This document shows, in pieces, positions 1 to 11,446 of a DNA stretch of 64,000 nt. Location: assembly GCA_001599295.1 (NCBI GenBank), contig BCGN01000004.1:66138-130137 (forward strand). Direction: 5' to 3'. The notes beneath the pieces were generated by a model. It was not told the DNA's origin. It was given only the letters and a program-made list of their open reading frames with translations, and made no database searches. Every line of letters starts with the position of its first letter. Position 1 is the first letter of the stretch. The stretch is from Sporopachydermia quercuum (lineage: Eukaryota; Ascomycota; Sporopachydermiomycetes; Sporopachydermiales; Sporopachydermiaceae). The position numbers were made by a program, and so were the translations under genes.

Positions 1-1
1 T

Positions 2-3000
2 GTCACCTTCCTACAGGATTTTTGCTTGAGGTCTCTAACGAACGCCAGCCAGATTCCCTGGGACGATTTGATATCAACAGACAACGAGGACGTTCTACGA
101 GAGGTAGAGGTAGTTGTAAATGGTCTACGAGCATCATGTGTGTTGCTAAGGATATTTCTGAGTTCTAGAACGGAAAAACAAGTTTTTATGGATGAATATG
201 TAAAAGCTATGATTGACTATGTGTTTGCTATAACAGAATCGTTCTTCATCCCAATTATCACCAAACCTAAATCAGACCTCGGCCGGTTTATTACTACGAA
301 AGAACTACGAATGGCAATCATATCAGATTTTGCAAAACTGCTGGATCAGTTGAAAGAATTCTGCTTGAGAGATGAAGTTGACGATATGGCTATCACAAAG
401 CTTGAGTACACGTCGTTGATGATCATTTTCGCTGACACGTCTGTCAAAGACAAAGATTCAGCGTTGGGTTCTGCTAATGTTGATAGACTGAAATTCTCCA
501 TGCAGGAGCTTTTATTCAATGTATTCTCGTCTAAAGAAGACCAAAGAGTGTTCCTGTTGACAGAGATTCTGACCAGTTTAGAGAAACTTCCTGAAGGAAA
601 ACTGAACGCTAGGAATTTTCGTATTCCCAGCGGGGAGAACGTTCAATTAGTGTCATTCCTTTTAATGCGTTTAGTCCATTCTGTTGCTAAAGTTCAAAGA
701 GTTGATTTCTCGATAGGAGCCCAACCTGATAAAGACTCTGATTTGCGATCTTTATCTCAGACTGGATCTACAGGTGAAGAAATGGCCCTGGAATTGTTGA
801 AATTTGAATCAGTATGCAGCAAATCAGAAGCAGAGGCAACGGAGTTCGCTAATCAGGTATTCAGCTTCATACTGGAAAAGCTACTGAACCCAAACCCTGG
901 AGAACATAAATATAAACGGATTCTTGACCTGCTAGTTGAGGATTTCCTAACTCTACTGCCGTATCCCGAGTGGGCTGCTTCAGAGACCCTACTATTATCT
1001 CTAATGAGAGCTTTAATGAACCTAACAGATATAGGACCTAGCGATGAAAATAAAACTCATGTGAACGTTAATATGCAGGCATATGCATTGGAATTGATGG
1101 GAAATATTGGTTACAGGTTAGTAGCATTGAAGAAGAATCTCCCGGTTATTGAGATTAATGTCAACGTATCATTTGAAGATTTTTCCTCAATTCAAAGAGC
1201 AGTTAATAATATCCTGCAGTACCTTCAATGGCAGAGCACAACTTCTCAACCAGCAGCTGAAGCATTATCGTTTTGTTTCTGTAAATGGGCCAATACAATC
1301 TGCCATTTATTAGAATCATCTGATAATATTACAGAAGGTGCTGTTGCTGATGCTGTACCGGCAGAGTTCCAGAAATTCAACTCTTATGTAATAGAAGGTG
1401 TCTGGCATTCTCAAATTGAATCCAGGCTCAATAATAACGAGGCCACTATTGCTGATATCGAGAAAAGTGCTAAAGAATGCTATGCTACGTTTTTAAGATC
1501 AAGGCCTTTGCTGAAAACCTATGATCAGTTCCTCAATCTAATAGTGAGATCATTAAACCATCCAAAAATTAAATCTCGTAGTAAAGCTATTAGGACATTA
1601 TCTCAACTAATCATCAGAGACAACTCCTTATTTACGCACCCTGAAATCCAGGCCTCGATTATTGGAAAACTACATGATTTATCACCTTTGGTTCGTGATA
1701 GTGCCTTAGATCTAATAGGCACATACATTGCCAGAGATAAGAAATTTATAGACACTTTAGCTCAGGCAGTATGTGAAAGAAGCAATGACACCAGCATTGG
1801 AGTAAGAAAAAGAGCATTGAGAATCATAAAAGATATGTTCAATGAGTCGGAGGGTATTCCACTGAAAGTGGAAATGACTTCCTCTTTACTTAAACGGTTA
1901 GGAGATGAAGAAGATACAGTGGCCGATCTGGCACGTGACACACTGATCCATCTGCTGTTTCACGTGATCTATACTGTTAATGTCACAGATGGAGACGTCA
2001 AGTACGCAGTTAGTCACGTGACAGAAGTACTAATAGCACTAAGAATTAGAAACGATAAAGCTGAAGCATTATTTGAATCGTTCTTGAAAGAAAGCATGCT
2101 GGAAATTGAAGATAACAAACTGTATAACGAAGTTATTGTTTCAGTGAAGCTGATTTCAGAACATTTGTTTGATCGCATTATTGAAAACACTTCCACAATG
2201 CAGCTAGTACAGACCTCATTGAGTCTACTAGCTATTATATCCATATGCAATGGGAAACTCATTACTCAGGAACAGTTGCAATTCATTCAACCATTTTTAC
2301 TGGAAGAATCAGATAATGTTGTATCCTATCATGTTCTAGTAATTTTCCGTCATAGCCTGCAATTTGCTCCTACATTAAGAGCAGGGTTTGTTGCTGACAC
2401 TCAAATGGCAATTTTAAAACGTCTGACAAAATACAGTATTAAGGAATTAGGAGAGGCTGTACCTTGCGTTTGGCTACTATCGACATTAAGGAAAGATACT
2501 GCCCGTGTTGCCACTATGGCTCTTTCGTGTGTGAAACTACTTCGAACCTATGTTGTCCGATTGAACAAGATAGGTCTTGAGGAGTTTGATGCCAAACTAG
2601 TACGATTATTGCATCTGGTAGGAAATCTAGGTAGATTCTGCGACTTAGAGCCTAATCGTGATCTGTTTTTGAAAGGAGAAATTGGTATGAAAGATAAGGA
2701 ATCGGTCACTGGTGTATTGGCTAAACATCTTCTATGTTTCTGCAATGGTAAAACCAATCTTGCTATAAGAAGAGCAGCTATACGTAATTTACTCAACATA
2801 TGCGTCACTCATGCAAAGCTCTTTCTTTCTGATCCTATCATGAAAGTATACGAAACGGAGCTCCAGGGATCAAATGCTGAAACGAAGTTGGTGATAGTGA
2901 AAGGATTTATTGACTTTATAACTCATGAAGCATCAAACAGCGAACAGGATAACCAAGCAGAAAGATCCAAACAAAAGAAAGAAAAAGCCAAAACAAAATT

Positions 3001-4174
3001 AGATATCGCAGTTTTCCATGGTACAAGTTCTGGCTTTGTTAATGATGGTATATGTGCATCTCTTGTTCAAAGATTCATTCCTATCATATTGGAGTTCTGC
3101 TTGTTAGACAACGAGTTAGGATTTGTCTCCATTCAATTTCTAAAATTGGTGGTGAGAGAAGGATTTGCTAATCCTAGAATGTGTGCTCCTACCATTATAG
3201 CTTTAGAAGCTTCAACAAGAAGACCAATCAGAATCATGGCATGGGAAATGCACCAATCATTACATGAAAAATACGAATCTCTCATTGAGAGCTCCTATAT
3301 TGATGGTATTAGTTCAGCTGTGAGCTATAGAAAATCTCTCACTGGGAGCCCAACTAAATTTTTGGCTGAAACACAATATTTGTCAAAGTTCTACAATATC
3401 CTAGGGACTTCTAAAATAAGCAAAAGAAAATTCTTACAGCATATTACCAAGTCTTTCAATGTCACTGCTGTATCAACAAGTTTACCTGATGCCAAGAGAC
3501 ACTTGGATTATGTTGCGTTTGTTTGTATAAACCTTTCGAATCTCAGTTTTGCTCTGCAAGAAGAGATTTATTTAGTCACGCATAATATTGAAAAGATCCT
3601 CTCTGGGGAAGGTGTCAGTATTGCTTATATGGTGAATGAAGCAAAGAAAGGGGAATCAAATGGGGGTATAGCTTTAGCAGATGGTGTTAATAATCATATT
3701 GATATAGCTGGTAGTGACGTTGGGGATAGTAATACTGTCGATTGGCAAAGATTAGCGGTTTTCTCAATGATAATGTACACGTTAGCTAAAGTAAGAGATT
3801 ACTTGGTTAGAAAATATCATTTGGATGAGGCCAAATCAAGAGAATTTGTTGTCAGTAAAGCAAGCAAAGACTTAAAGGTAGCTCCTAAAGTGAAATCAAA
3901 TATCGAACCGTTCAAAGTGCCAGAAATAATGTGGACAGAAGACGGTGATACTACTGGTGATATTGATAAATGTAAACTAGTATGCAGTATGTTTCTCGAG
4001 CAAATTCCCGCAGCTTCAACTGAGGAAGCTTTTGATGATGGAATGCATAGCACTGCCAGTAATGAGGTATATCATGGACATGAATTCGACCCTGAAGGTG
4101 ATAGTGAGATAAATTATAGTCAGCTTGATAATCTGACTCAGTTGGATGATGATGATACTGTTGCTCAGGTGTGA
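2..4174 (+). CDS. SCC2: Scc2/Mis4/NIPBL cohesin-loading factor (5' partial)
   Basis: Open from the window edge to TAG/TGA-bounded end; at least 1390 residues, so only the N-terminal part is missing (yeast Scc2 is about 1490 residues). The protein is an all-helical HEAT-repeat solenoid. The most recognisable block lies around residues 510-650, with KSRSKAIRTLSQLI, LVRDSALDLIGTYI and VRKRALRIIKDMF, the classical Scc2/NIPBL HEAT core. A highly acidic disordered tail (EFDPEGDSEINYSQLDN) ends the protein. Scc2 with Scc4 loads the cohesin ring onto chromosomes and stimulates its ATPase in the nucleus. The codon at 26 is TTG, and the frame continues upstream without a stop, so there is no real start here. 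A CTACAG at 11-16 could be an intron acceptor, which would put an exon boundary inside the window. Identification is from family knowledge and is strong in the central HEAT block. Confidence 0.9.
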   Translation, partial: VTFLQDFCLRSLTNASQIPWDDLISTDNEDVLREVEVVVNGLRASCVLLRIFLSSRTEKQVFMDEYVKAMIDYVFAITESFFIPIITKPKSDLGRFITTKELRMAIISDFAKLLDQLKEFCLRDEVDDMAITKLEYTSLMIIFADTSVKDKDSALGSANVDRLKFSMQELLFNVFSSKEDQRVFLLTEILTSLEKLPEGKLNARNFRIPSGENVQLVSFLLMRLVHSVAKVQRVDFSIGAQPDKDSDLRSLSQTGSTGEEMALELLKFESVCSKSEAEATEFANQVFSFILEKLLNPNPGEHKYKRILDLLVEDFLTLLPYPEWAASETLLLSLMRALMNLTDIGPSDENKTHVNVNMQAYALELMGNIGYRLVALKKNLPVIEINVNVSFEDFSSIQRAVNNILQYLQWQSTTSQPAAEALSFCFCKWANTICHLLESSDNITEGAVADAVPAEFQKFNSYVIEGVWHSQIESRLNNNEATIADIEKSAKECYATFLRSRPLLKTYDQFLNLIVRSLNHPKIKSRSKAIRTLSQLIIRDNSLFTHPEIQASIIGKLHDLSPLVRDSALDLIGTYIARDKKFIDTLAQAVCERSNDTSIGVRKRALRIIKDMFNESEGIPLKVEMTSSLLKRLGDEEDTVADLARDTLIHLLFHVIYTVNVTDGDVKYAVSHVTEVLIALRIRNDKAEALFESFLKESMLEIEDNKLYNEVIVSVKLISEHLFDRIIENTSTMQLVQTSLSLLAIISICNGKLITQEQLQFIQPFLLEESDNVVSYHVLVIFRHSLQFAPTLRAGFVADTQMAILKRLTKYSIKELGEAVPCVWLLSTLRKDTARVATMALSCVKLLRTYVVRLNKIGLEEFDAKLVRLLHLVGNLGRFCDLEPNRDLFLKGEIGMKDKESVTGVLAKHLLCFCNGKTNLAIRRAAIRNLLNICVTHAKLFLSDPIMKVYETELQGSNAETKLVIVKGFIDFITHEASNSEQDNQAERSKQKKEKAKTKLDIAVFHGTSSGFVNDGICASLVQRFIPIILEFCLLDNELGFVSIQFLKLVVREGFANPRMCAPTIIALEASTRRPIRIMAWEMHQSLHEKYESLIESSYIDGISSAVSYRKSLTGSPTKFLAETQYLSKFYNILGTSKISKRKFLQHITKSFNVTAVSTSLPDAKRHLDYVAFVCINLSNLSFALQEEIYLVTHNIEKILSGEGVSIAYMVNEAKKGESNGGIALADGVNNHIDIAGSDVGDSNTVDWQRLAVFSMIMYTLAKVRDYLVRKYHLDEAKSREFVVSKASKDLKVAPKVKSNIEPFKVPEIMWTEDGDTTGDIDKCKLVCSMFLEQIPAASTEEAFDDGMHSTASNEVYHGHEFDPEGDSEINYSQLDNLTQLDDDDTVAQV

Positions 4175-5053
4175 GTGTGACAATAAGGATTGGGCTTTTA
4201 AAATGAACAAAAGAACAGGAAGGCGAAGGAAAGTAAGAGAAAGCAAAGAGAGTAAAGAAATGGAACGAAGTGTCGAAGGAGACTACTATGTATCATACTA
4301 TCAATTAACTGATACTCTCCGTATATTGACGGGTATCTATGTAGGTAATGTAATTAGATTATGTTCTTAAGGTGATGTATATTAATAGACAATAAATATA
4401 TTTCTATAAGATTACTTAAATTTTATTAGAATAAATCTAATAGCCATCAAATCGTCCAAATCTACCATCAATCAATCAGTTCTCGTTCATTCAATTCAAT
4501 CATTTTCATGAATCATCATCCATGCCTAGCCTCGAGTATCATCACATAGACCCTTCATAAGACTTTACATCTCATCCCAAAAACAAATATACCTTCAGGC
4601 TTTAAGTCTCATCTCGAAATTATATCCCTACAAACTTCACGTCTTATCTAATAATCTGTCCCATGAAAGGTAATATAATTCCTCTCTCAATTCTACCCTG
4701 TTTGTCCTCATCCAAACATCCATATTCTTCGCGAACTTTCAATTCTATCGCTATCTCATCTCCTTATCATCAGTGTTGAGCAGATAGTTGATATTTTGCT
4801 ATCAGTATCATTTTATCAAAAATACGTTTAGATAGCTGTACTAAATGATGAAGCTTATAATCAATTGAGAGGGCCAGCTGATTTATTGTTTCAATTGATA
4901 CGTTCAAGTGGATGTGTATCTGTCTCAAGCCCTAGAACTACAGTTATAGACAGAAAGTAGTCAGGTCGGTTCATTTACATTATAGTATATCCTACAGCGT
5001 AAGAGCTCATTGAAATAAAATCTATATTTTGATTAGAGAATAAAGCAGCAAAA
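4175..5053. other. Intergenic SCC2-SEC10
   Basis: Tandem gene orientation: 3' region of SCC2 followed by the SEC10 promoter. AT-rich. A short open frame starting inside the end of SCC2 (4146-4370) has no recognisable features and I treat it as chance. I see nothing else that can be supported. Confidence 0.6.
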
Positions 5054-8000
5054 ATGAGCTTGTTTGAGCTTGATCCAAGCATACGCAGTCTGCTAACGAT
5101 TGACAACTTTCTGGTATGTATTGGATATAGCTTGATGATTAGAAAGAGATGACAGTGGTTGTTTTAATTGATACTACGTTGCCGCTGAACTTGCAAGGAT
5201 TATAGTTGCTATTGCCAATTGTGTGAGACTAACAAGCTTATTATCAAATCAATAGGGTAATTATACAGTAACAGAGTTCGTTGAATTACTGAGTAAATCA
5301 CATGAACTACCATCAACGGATTTCGAATCCCTGAAATGTATGTATTATATAATGATCAAAACTTTGAGTTGCTTGAAGGGAAGAGATAAACAGCTACAGG
5401 AAAATAATATGGTACGCTTGAATACTGTATCATCTTGACAAGCGTAGTGAATATGGTATCAAGTGTTTCTGTTAATTATTGCTATTCAACTTATAGTGCT
5501 ATAATACGCATAAATCGAGAGATTCAAGACTGGATTATGATGAGTGTTCTATTTTAGAGTACCAAATGTCATTAGGATTACTGGTTTAATGCCTGACTAA
5601 AAATGTTGCATGCTTGTTGCATAGTTCTAGCTGTTACTCTCATTTGACATGTTAATCATGTTAACTATCAATAACAGCCAATCTATTACTTCCGATCTAG
5701 AAAAGCTTTTTACTTTCTTTTTGTTATCAGCTCATCGTTTTTCTTTGCAAGATCATCAAAATTATTTTCTGCTAGCTCTTTCCTTGCTCATACCATTATG
5801 ACCTAATACTAATACTAACTTTGTTAGCACTTGACCCTAAACCTTATATCCGGTCTTTTGAAGCAACCTTAGAAGAATTGAGAAAGCTGCGCAGCGAAAT
5901 CCAACAACGAAAATCAAAATCAAAACAATCTGCCGAAGTCGTCGAATATGAACACAGTAAAAACGTGCTACGGCTAGCCTCTCATAGCAATGACCTTATG
6001 GACCAATTCAATCAATTAGATGGGCAACTATCTACAGCTTCTTCAGTAACAGTACCCATGAGCGACCGTTTAGAGAGAATTGCTAATTTGCGAAATAAAG
6101 AAAATGAGACTATATTTCTTATATCTTGTTATAAAGACTTCATGCAGGACGGAGGCAGCCCTGAGCTGAATAAACTGTGTACAGGTAATCTAGAAGAGAG
6201 AAAAAGATGTGCAAAGTTAGTGCAGGATCTCATGACGATCGCTGGGAAAGTGGCCATTGATGGTGTTGAATCTATCAAGAGTTCCGTTGAGAAGTTCGCG
6301 GAAAAGATGGAAAACGATTTGCTAAGTGATTTTGATCAAAGCTATCAAAACGGAGATCTCCTCATGATGAAGCAAGTAAGTGATATACTCTATGAATATA
6401 ACGGTGGAGGAAGCGCAGTCCAAATGTTTGTTAATCAACATGATTTCTTTATTGACACCAGTGAACTACAATCTGTTGACTCTGTGGAAAAGGATAGTTC
6501 ACTATATTGGGATAAACTGGCTGATCCATTTCAAACCGATTGGAAGTCACGTGATGAGCTCTTTTTAGGGACCGGAAATAGAGCTGAGAACGGCGGAAAC
6601 GATAATAACAAGAGTGAAACAACTGATAAAAGTGAGAAGAAGAATAGTAGTGATATGGGAAACAGTGATTTCTTAGGATTAGACGAACTTGTTACTACAA
6701 TCAAGTCGGAAACCCAAATCATCAAAGATATCTTCCGGAATCCGGCAGATGTGTTGAACGTTTTCATCCAAAGAGTGTTTGTTCAGAGAATTCAAGTGAA
6801 ACTAGCTAGCATTTTATCAGTAGCCCGATCGTATTCTGATTTGGCTTATCTCCGTTTATTATATGCTTCCTATGTCTCAGTAAGCAACTTCATTCAAGTA
6901 CTTAAAGACTTTATGAGCGCTGATGAAGATCTGGAGCCAGTTCTACGTGCTTTAGACCAAAACCTAATAGAACTATACTGGAGTTATGTTGAAGATGGCA
7001 GGTACTTTCAGCACGAAAAACAGACATTGCAGGATATCATCATCAAGATTCTTGAGCCGTTTAAAGAGAAATATACTTCTGTTAAGAAAGATAAGTACTC
7101 TCATAGCAGAGACAACTCTTTGGATAGACCGAACAGCATTGATGGCGGTGGAAGCTTCACTGACTTACAAAGTATTGGACGTGTGAACAGTAATTCTGGC
7201 AATAACGGTAATAGCAATGGCAGCAACAACAATAATAACGGTAACGAGACTAAACGTTCCTTCAGTCATTTCTCCCAGTATATGAAATCAAAACTCGATA
7301 GGGGAGCCTCCATGAAAAGAGATCGGATGCATATCAAAGGATATCCTGATTTCAACTATGACACAGTTGAAAAAATACTGAAAGCTGCAGTTGAATCTAC
7401 AGCACGTGGTGTTGAATTAGACCAGATAGCTGACCCTGAAGGAATCTACCTTTATAACCGAGGCGTAGAAATTCTAGAGCTATTAGTTAATGCGATTGGT
7501 TATGCTTATGTTAACGTGATGCTTCAGGTAGCTGTCACTCAGTCAAAACAAGATCCAAAAGCTGGATATGTTAGTCTGGCATATCTCCAGATAGTTGATA
7601 CCGTAGCTGGTATTTTGCATATTTTCTCAGTAACTGTTAGAACACTGTTTATGCCTTTGGTTGGTGATGCTCCAAATCTTAAAAAGAAAATGGCTTCAAT
7701 GGTTAATGAATTTGTTAGCCAAAGTGAATTTACTATTAACAATATTATCAAAGACACAGTTAATCTTTGCTTAGGCAGAATTGAAGTTCTATTAGGAAAA
7801 CAGGGTAAAAAGGACTTCTCAGGAAGTTCTAACGATACCATTGAAGATGATACTGTTGCATGTGAAGAAACTGTTATGTTCCTGACAGACGTCTATAATC
7901 AAGTACGAAGCTCAAATGCTTTGAATGGTAGAAATTTGAATAGATTTCTGTTTAAAATTGGACAAGGGTTCAAGGAGATTTTGTTGGAACATTTCACTAA

Positions 8001-9023
8001 GTTTCAGGTTTCCTCAAATGGTGCTTTGACTCTTATGAAGTAAGTATTAGAAGGAAATGTTGAATTTGATCGCTGTTATGTTGGACCTGTATTAAGGAGC
8101 TAATGTTTTATGGCGTTTTATGATGCTTTTTGCTATGCTTCCGATACCGATAACGGAAGAGGGCAGTTTTGCTGACTTGTGATAACGTAATCAGAGTGGC
8201 TTGCTCTTCTTTTCGAAAGTTTATTGATATTGACAATCTATTGTTATTGAAAATTGTTATTGAGGTCCTTTAGAATCGATTCAAGCTGGCTCTTAGCACC
8301 TTTTCATGATTCAGTTGGGTAGGGATGTATCAAACTAGCAAACTACCAAATAGCCTTTCATCAGGGACGTACTCTCCCCAGCCACAATGGCTGTTTGACG
8401 TCTTTTACTTTCACTTTACTAACTGTTACNTCTAGGGATATTCGTTCTTATCAAACTGTTGTAAATGAATGGAAGATTCAAGAATTGAAAGAAGAGTTTT
8501 ATGTATTTGGTGAGATTGGTACATTATTTACTGTTCAGTAAGTATATCTTTGTTAAACGTTTGACTGTAGTGGGAATTGAATGGAAAAGTGACAATGGAA
8601 TAGATGTGCAGGCAGCAATTTACACCGGTAATTGCTTGGGCGATGTATCGAACGGGTTCTGAAATACATTTTGATGGCTTACTATCGAGAGGAACTGATA
8701 TTGTTACCCATAAATGTTCAAATAACATTAGTATCAGATATTTTGTACTGTGACTCATGCAGCATTTGATAGATATTGAAATAAGCTCTGTCTTTTCTCC
8801 ATTATTCGATCCATTTGCTGAGCTTCCCTATTTTATTTTACTCACTGTTGTTTACTGTTACTAACATTATGCTACTAGACCCGAATTATTACCATCGCTA
8901 ATAAAAGAAGGACATCTGGCGTCAATGAACCCTACAATGCTTCAAACGTACATCATGAAACGATCAGACTTCAGTACTGGGTTCATGGATAAGCTGAGAA
9001 ATCAAGCTAGTAGTCTGCGTTGA
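5054..9023 (+). CDS. SEC10: Exocyst subunit Sec10, five exons
   Basis: Exons 5054-5113, 5256-5337, 5828-8039, 8436-8537 and 8879-9023 join in phase to give 866 residues, against 871 in S. cerevisiae Sec10. Matches along the whole length include MSLFELDPSIRSLLTIDNFL at the start, LDPKPYIRSFEATLEEL, INQ/NQHDFFIDT, FIQRVFVQRIQ, KYxSYVED-like helices, VESTARGVEL, and the terminal exons with YQTVVNEW and LFTVQPELL then KEGHLASMN. Sec10 is a helical-bundle subunit of the octameric exocyst that tethers post-Golgi vesicles at the plasma membrane. Donors are GTATGT (introns 1, 2) and GTAAGT (3, 4); branch points are GACTAAC, TACTAAC, TACTAAC and TACTAAC. The Leu of DNFL just before intron 1 is encoded by CTG, which supports standard decoding. 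An Asn/Ser-rich linker lies around residues 480-530. Intron 2 is long (490 nt); no further exon is needed to reach family length. Confidence 0.95.
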
Positions 9024-9497
9024 GGGTATTCGCCATAAATACATAAGTGAAATAAAATTAAAACGTTCCACTGAGGAGATTATGCCTGGTGATGTAACAC
9101 TGATATGAGATTAGAGTTCGGAAGTTAGGATATACATCGTAGGCGGGCAAATTTTACTAAATCAAACTCGGGGTAGTTATGCAATTAATAAAAAGGAATT
9201 CCAACATAAAAGGTCAAACATTCAAGTTGATAATGTTGAATTGTGAAGCAGAGAACCATTACTACCTCTTTCAATGGTAGATCACTGTTTTATCCATTGT
9301 TCTCTACAATCCAATCCCTATGATTTCTTGTTGTCCAATTCATTGTTCATTGTTCATTGTTTATTGTTTACTGTTTATTGCGTATTGTTAATTTTGGTAA
9401 TCCAAGTTGAATGTGTTCCCTAGATTTTTCGTCTATAGGAGCTGTTCCAGGACCATATCCAAACTTGCGTCAGACCACATTGAAAGCTGAACATTTA
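9024..9497. other. Intergenic 3' of SEC10
   Basis: AT-rich region between SEC10 and the minus-strand candidate gene at 9498-9724. It contains a degenerate short tandem repeat (listed separately). An open stretch on + at about 9439-9519 reads well for 27 codons but has no start codon and I could not tie it to an upstream exon. Confidence 0.5.
9341..9390. repeat. Degenerate TTGTTCA/TTGTTTA microsatellite
   Basis: About six imperfect copies of a 7-8 bp unit (ATTGTTC, then ATTGTTT variants) in non-coding sequence. Confidence 0.7.
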
Positions 9498-9724
9498 CTA
9501 TCTGATGGCAGCAATTAACTCTTCCCAACAGAAGCTTATCACCCCCTACGGTTAGTCCTTACAGAGTAATCCACATTCCTCTTTATCATCATAAGACAAA
9601 ATACTGTACACATAAAATTCTTTTAGATATACACGTTCAAAATATGTAGAACCCTTTGTTCAACTTCGTCCATTGGCATTCCATTCTTATATTCAAATTC
9701 ATACGAATACCAAAACCTAGACAT
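9498..9724 (-). CDS. Candidate small spliced gene, function unknown
   Basis: Minus-strand ATG at 9724 opens 30 codons (MSRFWYSYEFEYKNGMPMDE...) down to 9635. There a GTGTAT donor-like sequence is followed about 75 nt later by GGACTAACCGTAG, a good branch point plus acceptor. The second exon 9545-9498 continues in phase for 15 codons (GVISFCWEELIAAIR) and stops with TAG. The joined product is 45 residues, rich in aromatic residues. I do not recognise it; it may lack exons, and a competing open frame exists on the same strand. Support rests on the splice signals and in-phase joining only. Confidence 0.3.
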
Positions 9725-9805
9725 GTCACTTGTACATAGTCTATTTGCTTCTCATNTTCTTAGATACTGAAGATATTATGCACGTTCACGAATATAACTC
9801 CATGC

Positions 9806-11446
9806 TTATATCTCAGAGGTGTAGTACCGCCATAGAACAGCCAAACACATAGCACTGAAAATAATCCAATTAGTAAAGAAAGTCTTCAATTTATATTTGG
9901 AATATAATTTATTGCTGCTATCAATTGACTCTATCATTGATCTTCTAGCTCTAACGCTCTTAGGAGCCCATTTATCGTCTATATCATCCTGCTGATCACT
10001 ATTACGTTCAGCCCTGTTCCCAGTATGCAGAGGAAGCAAGTCTAACTGATCTTCTGAATCATCAACGTTTGAAACAAGGAGAAACGAGAAGTGTCTTTTC
10101 AGCACTGATGGTAATTTATCTGAATAAACCAGAACTAATAAAAATGCTATACTTAANCCGTAGACGGCAGCATAAGTACCTATTGCTTTAAATGGTGATG
10201 GCATATAGCAAAGCTTTGTTTGATAAGTAGAACCTCTTGGGAATCCATCCCCATTATCAGTCTGAGGATTATTTAATGACAATAACTGTATAGCGGGATA
10301 TCTGATTCCCATTGCCATTGAAGCAGATTTAACCGTGAATTCATCACTACTAAGAGTTTTCCCTTGAACTGCAAACTGGTGCTCTATTTGACATGCGTCA
10401 TGATCATCACCAGCAAAAATAGCTATGGGCCTAACCTTTGCTAAGATCTCTTGACTTAAATCATGATCCAACACCGTTTGAAACTGAGGGCCCCGTACTA
10501 ATGGGAAGGGATTTTTGGATTCCCTGTGCGGGCCACAAGTTTGTTGGTCGGGGAACCGGTACAACGGAACGTGAGTTAGTAGGATTCTGGGAGAAGCTTT
10601 CTCCTCCGCTCCTAGTGGGAAAGGAGCAAGTTTCTGCAGTATGTCACGTGACAACTCAGCAATCTCAGTATTTTCGTAAAACGATAGTGAAATGGCATCT
10701 AGCTGAACAATTGAGTGATTTCCTAGAGATAGAACTTGGGAATTTGGACCAAAATATGTTTGGAATCTTTTCCAAGCATTGATTTTAATCTCATCTCCGT
10801 ATCCTATATCATGGTTCCCTGGTAATGAGTAGATAGTTTTCCTATTTTCTCTAGGGGGGAATATGCTCTTAAACCTGTTGTATTCTGCAAGCCACTCATC
10901 ATCTTCCCATTCACGACCACCATCAAACAAATCACCCAAAAATAGTGTTGCGTCAGGATCTAGAACTAAATTGGTATAGCCATAATTACGTCTCAGATAA
11001 TTGTCGGCTATCTTTTGACTAAAATAGACATTGAGCCTACTGCGATTAGGATATGAGAATCTATCCATCACTTGGGGATCAGCTATAAGAGCTATATGAT
11101 AAGGAGGATTATCAGCAAACTCTTGATGTGTTTTCCAGGTTTCCCAATTTTCCCATTGGCATCTTGCTAATGTCTTATATACTAAAAACCTTTCAAGAAA
11201 CTGAGTTAGGAGAATCCATAGCAGAAACAGCACTAGCAAGCTATTATAAAATATCCTTATTCCTGCGACAGTGGAATTTAGTTGTGGCAGTCGTAGGTAA
11301 GGACCTAGGCCTGCTTTCTTATCCTGGTATCTATTATAATATGTGTTCGCGCTCAATCCACTTCGAGGTTTAAGCAATGATCGCATGATCCCCCTTGAAG
11401 CAGCTTGCAGTGACGATGATTTACCTTCCATTGCAGAAAATNTCAT
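9806..11446 (-). CDS. CDC1: Cdc1-family metallophosphoesterase (GPI ethanolamine-phosphate phosphatase / Mn homeostasis)
   Basis: 546 residues. The N-terminal transmembrane segment (about residues 60-85) is followed by CQWENWETW and a calcineurin-like phosphoesterase domain. Metal-ligand motifs visible in order are ALIADPQVMD, FLGDLFDGGREW, SLPGNHDIGYG, and the C-terminal FAGDDHDACQ. A second hydrophobic segment lies around residue 430, and another close to the C-terminus. Cdc1, Ted1 and mammalian PGAP5/MPPE1 remove ethanolamine phosphate from GPI-anchor mannoses in the ER/Golgi; Cdc1 also affects Mn2+ homeostasis. I prefer Cdc1 over Ted1 because of the GDLFDGGR and CQW...W motifs and the extra C-terminal membrane segments, but the two are paralogues. 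Two possible starts: Met1 (11446) or Met6 (11431). Two N bases leave X residues without breaking the frame. An N-glycan/GPI theme recurs with PGAP2-like and OST4 genes nearby. Confidence 0.85.
   Translation of the reverse strand: MXFSAMEGKSSSLQAASRGIMRSLLKPRSGLSANTYYNRYQDKKAGLGPYLRLPQLNSTVAGIRIFYNSLLVLFLLWILLTQFLERFLVYKTLARCQWENWETWKTHQEFADNPPYHIALIADPQVMDRFSYPNRSRLNVYFSQKIADNYLRRNYGYTNLVLDPDATLFLGDLFDGGREWEDDEWLAEYNRFKSIFPPRENRKTIYSLPGNHDIGYGDEIKINAWKRFQTYFGPNSQVLSLGNHSIVQLDAISLSFYENTEIAELSRDILQKLAPFPLGAEEKASPRILLTHVPLYRFPDQQTCGPHRESKNPFPLVRGPQFQTVLDHDLSQEILAKVRPIAIFAGDDHDACQIEHQFAVQGKTLSSDEFTVKSASMAMGIRYPAIQLLSLNNPQTDNGDGFPRGSTYQTKLCYMPSPFKAIGTYAAVYXLSIAFLLVLVYSDKLPSVLKRHFSFLLVSNVDDSEDQLDLLPLHTGNRAERNSDQQDDIDDKWAPKSVRARRSMIESIDSSNKLYSKYKLKTFFTNWIIFSAMCLAVLWRYYTSEI

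Noticed and set aside
5532-5601. C/D-box snoRNA in SEC10 intron 2 (ATGATGA at 5537, CTGA at 5593)
   Set aside because: The two boxes are spaced plausibly, but the flanks cannot form a terminal stem and no convincing C'/D' boxes or guide are visible.
9439-9519. Plus-strand open stretch (GAVPGPYPNLRQTTLKAEHL) after a CTATAG acceptor-like site
   Set aside because: It overlaps a minus-strand candidate with better splice signals and has no upstream exon with a start codon.
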